The translations under genes were made by a program, and so were the position numbers. A stretch of DNA of 64,000 nucleotides, taken from NCBI GenBank assembly GCA_013076295.1, contig RQOL01000374.1, forward strand, positions 3,276,743 through 3,340,742, given 5' to 3'. Below the pieces are notes generated by a model. It was not told the DNA's origin and did not search any database. It was given only the letters and a program-made list of their open reading frames with translations. Positions 55,992 through 64,000 of the stretch are shown here, in pieces; the stretch's first letter is position 1, and each line of letters starts with the position of its first letter. The DNA comes from Sanderia malayensis (lineage: Eukaryota > Cnidaria > Scyphozoa > Semaeostomeae > Pelagiidae).

Positions 55992-56707
55992 TATTAAATA
56001 ATCTATTTCGTTTTACTCCTTGCAAATTCGAATTTTAGATTTTTGTTTTTTGTTCATCCCAATATGTTATCTCATATTCATCTAATACGTTGGCATCCCA
56101 TGTTGGACTTAACTGTCCCTTTTCCAATAGAGTAATATTATTATCTAAATATTACCCATCTACAGCTTCCAAGCGACTTTTTACGGCCGTTATCGGTTGT
56201 TCAAATAAATTAGCTGCGTAGGCTTGTTGAGGGTAATGCCCATTTTGTGATTCAATAACGGCTTGATTAATTTGTAAAATAATATTTTTAAACATTGAAT
56301 GAGGAGTATTATTTAGTGGAATAAACCTATCCCTTTTTGCCGCCGCGAAAGGTGCGCCTGTTGCAGCATTAACCAATCTCACACTCATTTTTACATAACT
56401 TTTACTAAAATCACTTCAAACATTCCTGTTTGACGAGTGACCGAAAATATAATATCTGAATGACTTCTGCCTGGTTGATCGTTCATCGGTGTTATTCTGT
56501 GATAATTTTGTGATTGAATATCGGTATCAATATATTCTTTCGTATCAAACGCCAACTTTTCATCCACGCCATCCTCTTCCGCCCCTCTAATAACTTCACT
56601 CACTCCTTCTGCTTCATTGTTCGACGCCATTCTGCCGTATAGTTTCAGTTTATTTAACTCTTAAAATTTATATAGAATCTTTCTCATCTAAATTTCAAAA
56701 AAACTAT

Positions 56708-57388
56708 TTAAAATTTATAATTCAATAGATTATTGCGATTTAAAAACTTATGTGCTTTATTGTACATTCCCTGATAGCGTTTCAGAATTTTACTTATTTT
56801 CTTTTTGTGTGATTTCTTTAATTTTTTCTTTGGTAGTTTTAATAATTTATTCACTTTTGAATGAACTTTTGCAATATTCTGCGTTCTAGGTGATATTTTT
56901 ACATTTTTTGGTTTTATCGCGTGTTTTACATGCGTTATGGCTTTTGCAAGAGAAATTTGTGTTTTTTTTTCTTCTGGTGCTGGTTGTTGAATTATTTTAT
57001 TTAATTCACGCGTTGTTATGTATGGCTTCTTTGGTGGGCGAGATGACTTTGAATGCGAGCGTTTTCTTTTTTTTCCAACAGTCTCCAACTCATCTATTGC
57101 CTTCTTTTTTGCTTGCTTTACTAAATTAGTTAAACCTTTTCTAGCATGTTGAATAGTTTTTTGTTTTGCTTTCGTTAATAAAGCCTTACCTGCTCCACTT
57201 ATTATACCTCTTGCTTTTTTCCGAAGTGTTTTTGCTACACTCGATAAAACTCCCCTTCCTTGCAATTTATTTAGAACTCCGCCATTGTACCAATCCAAAC
57301 CTGACTCGTTTGATGGAAGCGGATCTGTTAAACCAGGGATTTTTGGGCGAGAATAAAGACCCGGTGATACAATTCCTCCAGAATACAT
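56708..57388 (-). CDS. Basic core or internal capsid protein
   Basis: 226 residues from ATG 57388 (MYSGGIVSPGLYSRPKIPGL). Gly/Pro-rich start, then LDWYNGGVLNKLQGRGVLSS, an amphipathic Lys/Ala-rich helix region (RKKARGIISGAGKALLTKAK), a basic KKRKRSHSKSSRPPKK run and a long Lys-rich end. The composition and the position between major capsid and minor capsid genes on the same strand fit an adenovirus protein VI/core-like precursor, processed by the element's protease (GG-containing sites such as NGGVL and IISGAG are candidate cleavage points). Homology itself is not demonstrable by eye. The frame is intact. Confidence 0.6.
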   Translation of the reverse strand: MYSGGIVSPGLYSRPKIPGLTDPLPSNESGLDWYNGGVLNKLQGRGVLSSVAKTLRKKARGIISGAGKALLTKAKQKTIQHARKGLTNLVKQAKKKAIDELETVGKKRKRSHSKSSRPPKKPYITTRELNKIIQQPAPEEKKTQISLAKAITHVKHAIKPKNVKISPRTQNIAKVHSKVNKLLKLPKKKLKKSHKKKISKILKRYQGMYNKAHKFLNRNNLLNYKF

Positions 57389-57504
57389 TTTTTTTCATAC
57401 AATATTCTTTCTTACAAGATTCAATACAATTTATATTCATTTATTAATGTTTTTTTTTCTTTTTATAAGTTATATTAAACGAAATAATAAGTCTACATAT
57501 GCTT

Positions 57505-58524
57505 TTACGACAATTTTTCACCTTTTGAATCTAATATTGTAAAATGAAAACGACTAATTTGCTGATCTTTTAACTCACAAAATTGTAATGTTTCTGGTTC
57601 ATATGATACATAGTCATTTCTAATGTTTGTCGTTAAACGAATACCAGGAATTATATCTAATAATGGAACTAAATCATTTCCTACAAACTGACCGTGCACA
57701 TTATTACTATATATAAAATAATGATTAGCATGTACTACACTATCGTTTTTTGCATGGCACGTCAGTAGCTTTGAGTAGGGATCTCCTGTTTTCATGGAAC
57801 AACCTTCTGGTAACCAACTTAATTGATCCACTTTATTTATTTCTTTGGAATTTTCATTAAAACATGCTTGTTCATATCGTTTCCAAATTATTGCTTTCTT
57901 TTCATCCAATGACACATCTAAAACATCAAATCCGACAAAAGGAAGCAGTTGTGATCCAATCGCAATATGAATACAATACGGAGGAATATTGCTGATTTGA
58001 ACACGTTCCGTTCTTTCTTTGTAATCCATCTTAATTGACCAGTTTACTGCGAAATTCTGTTTCCACAAATCATCCGGAAAATATGTTGATAATAATTTTT
58101 TCGATTGAACGTCTGGAAACTGTTTAAATGCAAATTTTATAGCATCTGTAAATGAATATTTCATTCCTGTCGATTGTTCTTTGCATGTTTTATATTCATT
58201 ATAATCTCGAATTTCATTCAGGAGATTCTGTATGGTAATTGTTTTTCCTTCTCCGAATCTCATTTGTAAATTTTTTGCTATATCAATTCGCATTATAGGT
58301 GCCATCGGTTGCGCAAAATTCATTTTGTATTTGGGATACTTTGCAACATCTATATTAGTAACCGCATTGTAGTAATTTTGCAGATAACTTGCATCATTTG
58401 CTGCTCTCGTTTCATACATCACCTCTTGTTGTAAGACAAGAGCTATATGTGTCCTTGAATGACGAACATTATTTATCGACGCTGAAAGGTCAATTAGACC
58501 TCCAAACGAGCTTCGGGAAGGCAT
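57505..58524 (-). CDS. mCP: Penton-like minor capsid protein
   Basis: 339 residues from ATG 58524 (MPSRSSFGGLIDLSASINNV), intact. The C-terminal half contains HYFIYSNNVHGQFVGNDLVP, LLDIIPGIR and, at the end, ISRFHFTILDSKGEKL. This matches the pattern seen in Polinton minor capsid/penton-like proteins: I.SD/N.V..Q.VG....PLL..V, then I....+.D..G. Middle region YPKYKMNFAQPMAPIMRIDIA and CIHIAIGSQLLPFVGFDVLD is strand-rich, consistent with a jelly roll. It would form the vertex capsomers. It is the first gene of the minus-strand structural block. The assignment rests on recognised patterns and position. Confidence 0.7.
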   Translation of the reverse strand: MPSRSSFGGLIDLSASINNVRHSRTHIALVLQQEVMYETRAANDASYLQNYYNAVTNIDVAKYPKYKMNFAQPMAPIMRIDIAKNLQMRFGEGKTITIQNLLNEIRDYNEYKTCKEQSTGMKYSFTDAIKFAFKQFPDVQSKKLLSTYFPDDLWKQNFAVNWSIKMDYKERTERVQISNIPPYCIHIAIGSQLLPFVGFDVLDVSLDEKKAIIWKRYEQACFNENSKEINKVDQLSWLPEGCSMKTGDPYSKLLTCHAKNDSVVHANHYFIYSNNVHGQFVGNDLVPLLDIIPGIRLTTNIRNDYVSYEPETLQFCELKDQQISRFHFTILDSKGEKLS

Positions 58525-58748
58525 TTTGTCTCATATTTACTTCTGATGAGAAAACATCAGTATTCTGTTACGATGGAGAGGCTCTTGCTTTCATAGACAC
58601 ACATACACATATGTTTAATAGAGATGTGGTAGGTGCTGTTTATGTATCCGTGAAGAAGAATATGGACAGATTTTTGGAAGCCGTAACATCTATCATGGCC
58701 TATCCTGAAAACAGCTACGGAAACTTAAGTTTCCTACATTTCAAGTAA
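58512..58748 (+). pseudogene. C-terminal fragment resembling a viral/transposon OTU- or C76-like protease
   Basis: The open end of a plus-strand frame reads SVFCYDGEALAFIDTHTHMF, then GAVYVSVKKNMDRFLEAV. A buried strand followed by D.H.H and a Gly-Ala-hydrophobic strand is the arrangement around the Asp-x-His active-site part of herpesvirus tegument-type (C76) and some OTU-like deubiquitinases. Only the C-terminal half exists; upstream the frame merges with the antisense of the minor capsid gene. Probably a truncated gene from the neighbouring element end. Tentative. Confidence 0.3.
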
Positions 58749-59215
58749 ATCTTTTATCCTAATATTCTTTCTTTATCTATTACCTTTCCTTTTCCCTTGA
58801 CTTGCATTCATAGTTTAGTTTTTGCATCGAAATTTGCCGCTGTTGCAGAGTAGATGTAGATAGGTTTTGATTTTCATTTAATTTTATGCACAAGCAAACG
58901 TAATCCAGCGACACAACCATAAAAGAACAAAATCTGCAAGTTTCCATACATACATATACTATCCACAATAGACCTCCATATGCACACATTTTCAAAATTG
59001 ATACGAAATACACGATTCCCATGAAACGTCTTATAACAATACGCAGGGTATTGCAGCCTATAAAGTAGATCATACTTTATAGCCATCAAAGGCTAAAACT
59101 CTATGGAGGTGGAACACGAAGACGCCAGCCTCCCTAGTGTCTATATATAATTGATAAGCTGTACATTGATTGGTTTGTTTATGCTTAAAAGAACTCGATG
59201 AATAGTGAGACAGCG
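58749..59215. other. Right flank of Polinton B, no gene recognised
   Basis: Two overlapping minus-strand frames (58780-59073, 58874-59089) are Cys/Tyr-rich and unconvincing. CCCTAGTGTCTATATATA near 59134 could be an element edge, but no inverted partner exists at the left side near 16.2 kb. Confidence 0.3.
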
Positions 59216-59219
59216 TAGT

Positions 59220-59502
59220 TTAATTGTATTTCATTAACAAAATTTTTCCTGATCTTTGAATATATTTAAATACATTTTGTTTGGGCAAGAAGTATACTTC
59301 TCCCACTCTCAAAAAATCATGCCTGCTAGGAGCAGGAGCTTGACATCTGAGGTTGTGAACTGCACAAATCTTCACTGCAACAAATCCAAAAGGAACTTCT
59401 TTGCCTTCCGTATCTGCCTCTTGTCCCGCAGCCAAGGCCTGGCCATCAACTATGTATGAAACGGCTACAGAGGCAAGTACACCTTTTTTGAATAAAACAT
59501 GA
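59220..59502 (-). CDS. Host-like exon, unidentified gene
   Basis: A minus-strand open segment after a good acceptor (GATTTTTCAG ending at 59503). It reads HVLFKKGVLASVAVSYIVDG, then VPFGFVAVKICAVHNLRCQA and FLRVGEVYFLPKQNVF. Composition is non-repetitive and protein-like. The frame ends at a stop near 59220, so this may be a terminal exon. The exon at 60050-60225 on the same strand may be upstream in the same gene. Not recognised. Confidence 0.4.
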
Positions 59503-59525
59503 CTGAAAAATCAAGAAAGAAACAA

Positions 59526-59953
59526 AAGCAACTAATCATGCATGCATCTTACAAGTCTGGGTTGTTGAAGCTGCAATCGTTGTTGAAGCTGCAAGAAAAA
59601 CAATCGCTGAATCAAAACAACAATTCGAAGATCGAGAAACAAAAGCAACTAATCGTGCATGCATCTTACAAGTCTGGGTAGTTGCAGCTGGAATTGTTGT
59701 TGAAGCTGCAACAAAAACAATCGCTGAATCAAAACAACAATTCAAAAATCAAGAAACAAAAGCAACTAATCATGCATGCATCTTACAAGTTTGGGTAGTT
59801 GAACCTGGAATCGATGTGGAAGCTGAAACAAAAACAATCACTGAATCAAAACAACAATTCAAAGATCAAGAAACAAAAGTGCATGCATCTTACAAGTCTG
59901 GCTTGTGAAGCTGGAATTGATGTGGAAGCTGCAACAAAAATGATAGCTGTAGT
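59526..59953 (+). repeat. 117-bp tandem repeat, about 3.7 units, open in frame
   Basis: Units start at 59526, 59642, 59759 and 59876 (period 116-117 bp). On the plus strand the array has no stop in one frame from about 59509 to 59908 and encodes a 39-residue repeat with KATNHACILQVWVVEAA and KTIAESKQQF blocks. No ATG belongs to the frame. Could be a decayed repetitive exon, an intron minisatellite of the minus-strand host gene, or chance from the period being a multiple of three. Confidence 0.75.
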
Positions 59954-60049
59954 AAAATTCTCTTTCCTGAGTAATTGACTGCCAGAGACTGTTGCATGAA
60001 AGGCGGCAATATGCTAGAATAATGTCACAGTTTAAAGATAGAGTCTTAC

Positions 60050-60225
60050 CTTTTTTTCTCAATACATTGCTTGAATAGCTTAACAACATATTGTCCAGCT
60101 TCCTCTTTTAGAAACAACTCCTCTATGCTACCATGTGGACTGTATGACCACAGAGAACCTCGTTCCTGATTGGAGTTAAATCCAATGGCAAGGACTTCGC
60201 ATCCCTTTGAAAACAGTATATCAGC
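60050..60225 (-). CDS. Host-like internal exon, unidentified gene
   Basis: Bounded on the minus strand by TTGTCACTTTCAG before 60225 and GGTAAGA after 60050. 58 codons plus two bases: ADILFSKGCEVLAIGFNSNQ, then RGSLWSYSPHGSIEELFLK and QYVVKLFKQCIEKK. Splice signals and protein-like composition are both convincing. Product unknown. The 59220-59502 exon may be the next in the same gene, with the 117-bp array in the intron between them. Confidence 0.65.
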
Positions 60226-61345
60226 CTGAAAGTGACAAACAAGACGTACTAAAAAATGACTCCAATTTTCTTTAATACTTTGGAGATCAAGAGATTTCTG
60301 TACATTTTAAGCTCTCACATGGCTGCATGAAATAAAAATGCATACATGTGCAGGATGGATTATTCAATCACATAACTGTTGTTGACATGGGTCAAGTTAA
60401 AAAAAAACTTTTACTCCAAAAACTTCCATGTACTTATCAATTGCCAGCCTTGAAAGGGCAAGTAGTTGAGTTGGTAGATAGCTTGTAGTTAGCAGTTGCA
60501 ACCATAAATTGGTTCAAACCAATGAAAGTATGAACTCCAAAAATATGAAGCCTGTCACCCTTACCACTACCGTATATATCAATTGTAAATAGCATTTGGT
60601 TACCCTTGTCTTTATTTTATCTTTCAGATATGACATAGAAGTAGCAGAATATTTGTGGCTAAGTTCCTCATAATTAATATTTTTTGCTTAGCAAGGCTCA
60701 CACAATAGTTTTTGCACTTCTTTAAACTTATTGGCATGCTTGCAACACATTGTGGGCATTGACGAGTTGTCTAAGGAACATAAAAAGGCACACAAAAAAG
60801 TAAATTGATGTATTTATATTTTTCATCTGACAATAAAGGTCTTATTTATTTAATTACACCCAAACAGAAATAAATAAATTGCATGATTACCCACAAAAGC
60901 AATAGATCCAATAACAATTAATCTTGATAAAAAAATTATCTAAAAGGTCCCCCTGCCTGCAACTTGACCCGAACTCATTCTTTAGCTTTAAATTAAATTC
61001 CAATTAAATTAATAAGCAATTAAATAAAAATTACTCTTCTTTGGCTGCCATATGGTATGAGTATTCAGACAAGGAAGCAATAATTTATCAAAATATGGCC
61101 TCATCATATCGAATTTGTAAGATGTTACTTCGACATATTAAGCTTTAATAAGATGATCTAACAAGTCTACACATACATACCTTAGGCATTATGAAACAAA
61201 AATGTAAAATAGTTCAATAAGAATATAATTATGATGAATGATAATATAGCAAAATAAGATTTGCAAAAAATTCAACTCCAATCCAACAATTGATAACAAA
61301 GTCCTACTTCTTCAACGCCCTGTGATGCATTCAATGTCAATACAT
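60226..61345. other. Intron-like AT-rich region with a SINE-like element
   Basis: Apart from the tRNA-like sequence at 60455-60560, nothing coding, repetitive or structural was seen. It probably belongs to introns of the minus-strand host gene. Confidence 0.4.
60455..60560 (+). repeat. tRNA-derived SINE-like sequence
   Basis: A-box-like TAGTTGAGTTGG at 60463-60474 and B-box-like GGTTCAAACC at 60511-60520, 36 bases apart, as in a tRNA-type RNA polymerase III promoter. The acceptor stem does not close, so this is not a functional tRNA gene. A SINE head is the likely reading; no clear poly-A tail or target duplication was found. Confidence 0.45.
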
Positions 61346-61349
61346 CATG

Positions 61350-61414
61350 CCTTAAAACGAACACTATGTTTGTTTTAAGGCAGATGTTGAAACGAACATA
61401 GTGTTCGTTTTAGT
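61350..61414. repeat. Palindromic AACGAACACTATGTTCGTTT repeat
   Basis: CCTTAAAACGAACACTATG pairs both with TTTGTTTTAAGG right next to it and with AACATAGTGTTCGTTTTA about 25 bases on. Three related arms occur in 65 bp. It lies just before the recombinase fragment and could be its former recombination end. Confidence 0.7.
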
Positions 61415-61579
61415 GTCGAGGATAACCTGCAAATTGGCATACCACTCAAGGAAATTATCAAAAGAGGCTCCTGGAGCTCTGACTCCACATTTAAGAAATT
61501 TTATGATCAAGACATTATAAACTCTGTAGAACATGACACTGATTTTGTTAGCACAATCTTATCACAAGTTAGCAACTAG
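61390..61579 (+). pseudogene. Tyrosine recombinase C-terminal fragment
   Basis: The translation ends DNLQIGIPLKEIIKRGSWSS, then DSTFKKFYDQDI and a TAG. A G/I...I+..G.W....T...+Y pattern with the final Tyr is the C-terminal box of tyrosine recombinases of the kind found in Crypton and DIRS-type elements and phage-like integrases; Tyr in KKFY would be the nucleophile. Everything upstream of the last 60 residues is missing, so it is a relic. Confidence 0.55.
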
Positions 61580-61848
61580 ATTTATATTCCTTAATTAAAA
61601 AATTTATGTTCATTTTACAATATATACGGTTGATCACGTGTTCTGTTCAAAGTATTTTGAGTCTACTTATTTGAAGTTAGATAGAATTCATAGCATTGAT
61701 AAATGCACCACAATTTCTTTTATTGATATACCTGATAGACAATAATGATCTTTTAAGGTGCAGCATTTTAGATTTGGTATACAAATCTTGCTTGAAAATA
61801 TTGAAACAAAATAGATATGTGTCTCTATCCAAAAAAGAATAATACTAA
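61580..61848. other. Gene-free spacer
   Basis: AT-rich, no recognised feature between the recombinase relic and the Helitron copy Y. Confidence 0.4.
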
Positions 61849-63581
61849 TCTAATATATATATTCTGCGGAGGTCACGTGATGACGCACTTTCTTGCCAAA
61901 AACAATAGATTCGACCCGAAACAATAGGTCGAACGCTCAAAAACAATGGGACGAAACGGCGAGTCGGTGATCAATAAGGCTTTTTTCAATGGGTTTGCAA
62001 ATAGTTGAGACTTGCATGGTAAGGCTCCGTTTTTGGAGTAGGCAAAAGTTATCTATTTTTGGAAGCCTATTTTAAAAGAATTTTTGAGTTATTCCATTAA
62101 TTATTCTACTAATTGTGCTATCACGAAAAAATGACGGTTTACGCTGGCGAAACTTCCAAATTCACGTCGCGAACTCCAATTTAGAAGAAAGCGTTCGCTC
62201 TACACGTGACGTGTTTCACCTTTTGCTGCAATTTGATTGGCTCTTTCGCAACTTCACGTGAAAAGTCACGCAATTTTCGTTATCATGCAAATTTGCCCTC
62301 GGGTTGAACAGCAGGTACTTTTGGAGAAGACGCGTGTTTTTGTTTTGCACACAAAAGAAAACTCGGCGCCTTTCAAAGTGTTTTACGACCTGAATTATTT
62401 TTGTAGACACTTGCTAATTGTTTGAGAGACCTCTGGAAAATTACAGGAGACAATTGAGAACACAGGTGATAGTTTTGTTTTGTTTTTTGAGTGAAATAGT
62501 TTTAGTTTTTGTACGACTGCCATTGTTGCTTCGGCATACGGTGACGCTTAGGCCTAATGTAAACAAAGTCAAAGTTTTAAAAACAAATCAGTCAATGTTT
62601 CTTAATAATAGATAGACAGGCCAGCACAGCGAGCTAACCCATTGTACGTGGGATTGAAAGGGGCATGAGCGAAACGAATGCATCGCACGAAGTGTGCCCT
62701 ATCAGTCAATGTTTCTTGATAACAGATAGACAGGCGAGCGCAGCGAGCTAACCCATTGTAGTGGCGTAGAAAGGGGCATGGGCGTTAGCAAATGCAGCGC
62801 ACGAAGTGCGCCAACCATAGGCGAGCGCAGCAAGCTAACCCATTGTAAGTGGGGTTGAAAAGGGCATGAGCGTAAGCGAATGCAGCGCACGAAGTGCGCC
62901 AACCATAGGCGAGCGCAGCAAGCTAACCCATTGTAAGAGAGGTTGAAAGGGGCATGAGCGTAAGCGAATGCAGCGCACGAAGTGCGCCAACCATAGGCGA
63001 GCACAGCGAGCTAACCCGTTGTAAGTGGGGTTGAAAGGGGCATGAGCGTTAGCGAATGCAGCGCACGAAGTGCGCCAACCATAGGCGAGCGCAGCGAGCT
63101 AACCCATTGTAAGTGGGGTTGAAAGGGGCATGAGCGTTAGCGAATGCAGCACACGAAGTGCGCCAACCATAGGCGAGCGCAGCGAGCTAACCCATTGTAA
63201 GTGGGGATGAAAGGGGCATGAGCGTCAGCGAATGCACCGCACGAAGTGCGCCAACCATAAGCGAGCGCAGCGAGCTAACCCATTGTAAGTGGGGTTGAAA
63301 GGGGCATGAGCGTCAGCGAATGCAGCGCACGAAGTTCGCCAACCATAGGCGAGCGCAGCGAGCTAACCCATTGTAAGTGGGGTTGAAAGGGGCATCATCG
63401 TAAGGGAATGCAGGGCACGAAGTGCGCCAACCATAGGCAAGCGCAGCGAGCTAACCCATTGTAGTGGGGTAGAAAGCGGCATGAGCGTTAGCGAATGCAG
63501 CGCACGAAGTGCGCCAACCAGATTAAGCTTCTTTTACTTGACGGGCTGGGGCGAACGAGCGAAGCGAGTGATGACCCCTAG
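61849..63581 (+). mobile_element. Helitron-like non-autonomous element (copy Y), full length
   Basis: 1733 bp with TCTAATATATATATTCTGCGG at the 5' end and GACCCCTAG at the 3' end; flanked by A on the left and T on the right, as expected for Helitron insertion between A and T. Shares the 5' 700 bp with copies X and Z at high identity and has the same kind of internal minisatellite. No Rep/helicase gene, so it needs an autonomous partner. Confidence 0.85.
62600..63530 (+). repeat. About ten 88-bp minisatellite units in Helitron copy Y
   Basis: Unit features: GGCGAGCGCAGCGAGCTAAC, CCATTGTAAGTGGGGTTG, AAAGGGGCATGAGCGT, GCAGCGCACGAAGTGCGCCA. The last block contains the self-complementary GCGCACGAAGTGCGC, a small hairpin in every unit. 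Array length differs from copy X, showing expansion or contraction. Confidence 0.92.
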
Positions 63582-63606
63582 TATATATATATTCCAGTTA
63601 ACAACG

Positions 63607-63714
63607 ATGGCTTCAAATTCGACCTTTCCTCACGATGTGCAATCTGAAGTAACTATTAATGAAAATGCACAATCTGTTGATGTTGATATAATTTCAGCAC
63701 CTCAAAAGAAAAGG
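63607..63714 (+). CDS. First coding exon of an unidentified host gene
   Basis: ATG 63607 opens a frame of 36 codons (MASNSTFPHDVQSEVTINEN ... SAPQKK) ending in a canonical donor GTAAGT at 63715. It lies 25 bases after the Helitron 3' end, whose flank provides a TATATATATATT run. A low-complexity acidic start is not informative for family. Confidence 0.45.
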
Positions 63715-63916
63715 GTAAGTATGATATGATGATAAATTGTGGATATTCTTTCAACATGTCCCATGTGGTTCAAATACCCCTTCCATAATTTTTATTGAAT
63801 TTTTATTACTAATGTTTATATATTATAATATGTTTACATTGTATTGTTCTAATTGTTGTTTTATTTATAATCATTGTGATGTGGTTTCACTTTTCATTCC
63901 TGTCTTGTCATTTCAG

Positions 63917-63985
63917 AGAATTAGAACAGATAATGAATTTATCAAGAATAGATATGTGCGAATCCTGCTAAAATATCCTCTTTAA
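63917..63985 (+). CDS. Second exon of the same host gene
   Basis: After acceptor TCATTTCAG (63908-63916) the frame continues in phase (RIRTDNEFIKNRYVRILLKY) and meets a TAA at 63983-63985. A GTGAGT follows at 63994, so alternative splicing or a longer exon structure beyond the window is possible. Confidence 0.35.
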   Translation, partial: RIRTDNEFIKNRYVRILLKYPL

Positions 63986-64000
63986 ATGCTATGGTGAGTT

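Larger units (their letters stand above)
53656..56630 (-). pseudogene. MCP: Major capsid protein gene, interrupted by a Helitron
   Basis: Double jelly-roll major capsid protein of Polintons, in pieces: 56630 to 55992 and 54455 to 53656 on the minus strand, split by the element at 54456-55991. N-terminal part: EYIDTDIQSQNYHRI, then (after a 1-bp frameshift near 56405) VRLVNAATGAPF and RFIPLNNTPHSMFKNIILQIN. The C-terminal part contains YISRLQVSPTVNYGIERLL, VPDVLILGFVDYEIW and KNPFNFQHFPQQ, ending VLDYIP; these resemble the KNPFNF..F capsid block. Two TAA codons also interrupt the first part (near 56151 and 56033). Removing the Helitron leaves the reading frame continuous across the site. Start at ATG 56630. 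Confidence 0.85.

Noticed and set aside
60463..60520. Functional tRNA gene
   Set aside because: A and B boxes are present but no acceptor or anticodon stem can be formed; SINE-like is the better reading.
62600..63530. CRISPR array
   Set aside because: Units are directly adjacent and similar over their full length with no unique spacers; the sequence is an animal Helitron minisatellite.

Overview
This window is animal nuclear DNA. It has spliceosomal introns with GT..AG borders, isolated host-like exons, LTR, DNA and rolling-circle transposons, a tRNA-derived SINE-like sequence, AT-rich composition and a 100-N scaffold gap. An invertebrate is likely because Maverick/Polinton and KDZ elements are abundant there, but the species cannot be fixed from the sequence.

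Left part (1-13.4 kb) is a transposon graveyard. It holds the 5' end of a Helitron-like element (minus strand, 1-437), pieces of a KDZ-type (CxC) transposase gene (514-1998 and 7326 onward) split by a complete Ty3/gypsy element with two LTRs and an ATAC target duplication (2088-7325), a TTAA-flanked DNA element (7948-8940), a 61-bp minisatellite and a perfect palindrome.

Polinton A (13.4-16.0 kb, minus strand) is a decayed fragment. It carries a packaging ATPase, a small basic gene, a chromodomain integrase and a capsid-associated gene. Two of its gene junctions are ATGA stop/start overlaps.

Polinton B (about 16.2-58.5 kb) is the main content. Its left, accessory part encodes small membrane proteins, a coiled-coil plus TRAF/MATH protein, an HMG-box-like protein, a nuclear-type paralogue of a core gene and a Fic-domain protein. 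The core then runs rightward: a family of small paralogues, the packaging ATPase, a cluster of tiny basic proteins, a nuclear acidic/basic protein and a protein-primed-type DNA polymerase B with six N-terminal C2H2 fingers and one intron. Convergent genes on the minus strand encode an adenain-like protease, major capsid protein, a basic core-like protein and a penton-like minor capsid protein. No integrase and no terminal inverted repeats were found for this element.

The core is present twice, 21764-38540 and 38815-53786, nearly identical and separated by the N gap. Two haplotype contigs laid end to end is the simplest explanation; a real tandem duplication is the alternative. Single-base indels, mostly in homopolymers, break different genes in each copy. 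Copy 1 has a 1.74-kb TTAA element in the ATPase gene. The major capsid gene has a Helitron insertion.

The most striking signal is regulatory. Several Polinton B genes have TGATTGACAG, the known composite site of PBX-MEIS/PREP (TALE) homeodomain dimers, just upstream of a TATA box. This suggests the element is switched on by host developmental transcription factors.

Right part (58.5-64 kb) holds a protease-like fragment, unidentified host exons on the minus strand, a 117-bp tandem repeat that stays open as a 39-residue repeat, a tRNA-derived SINE-like sequence, a tyrosine-recombinase fragment, a second full Helitron copy, and the first two exons of an unidentified host gene placed directly after that Helitron.
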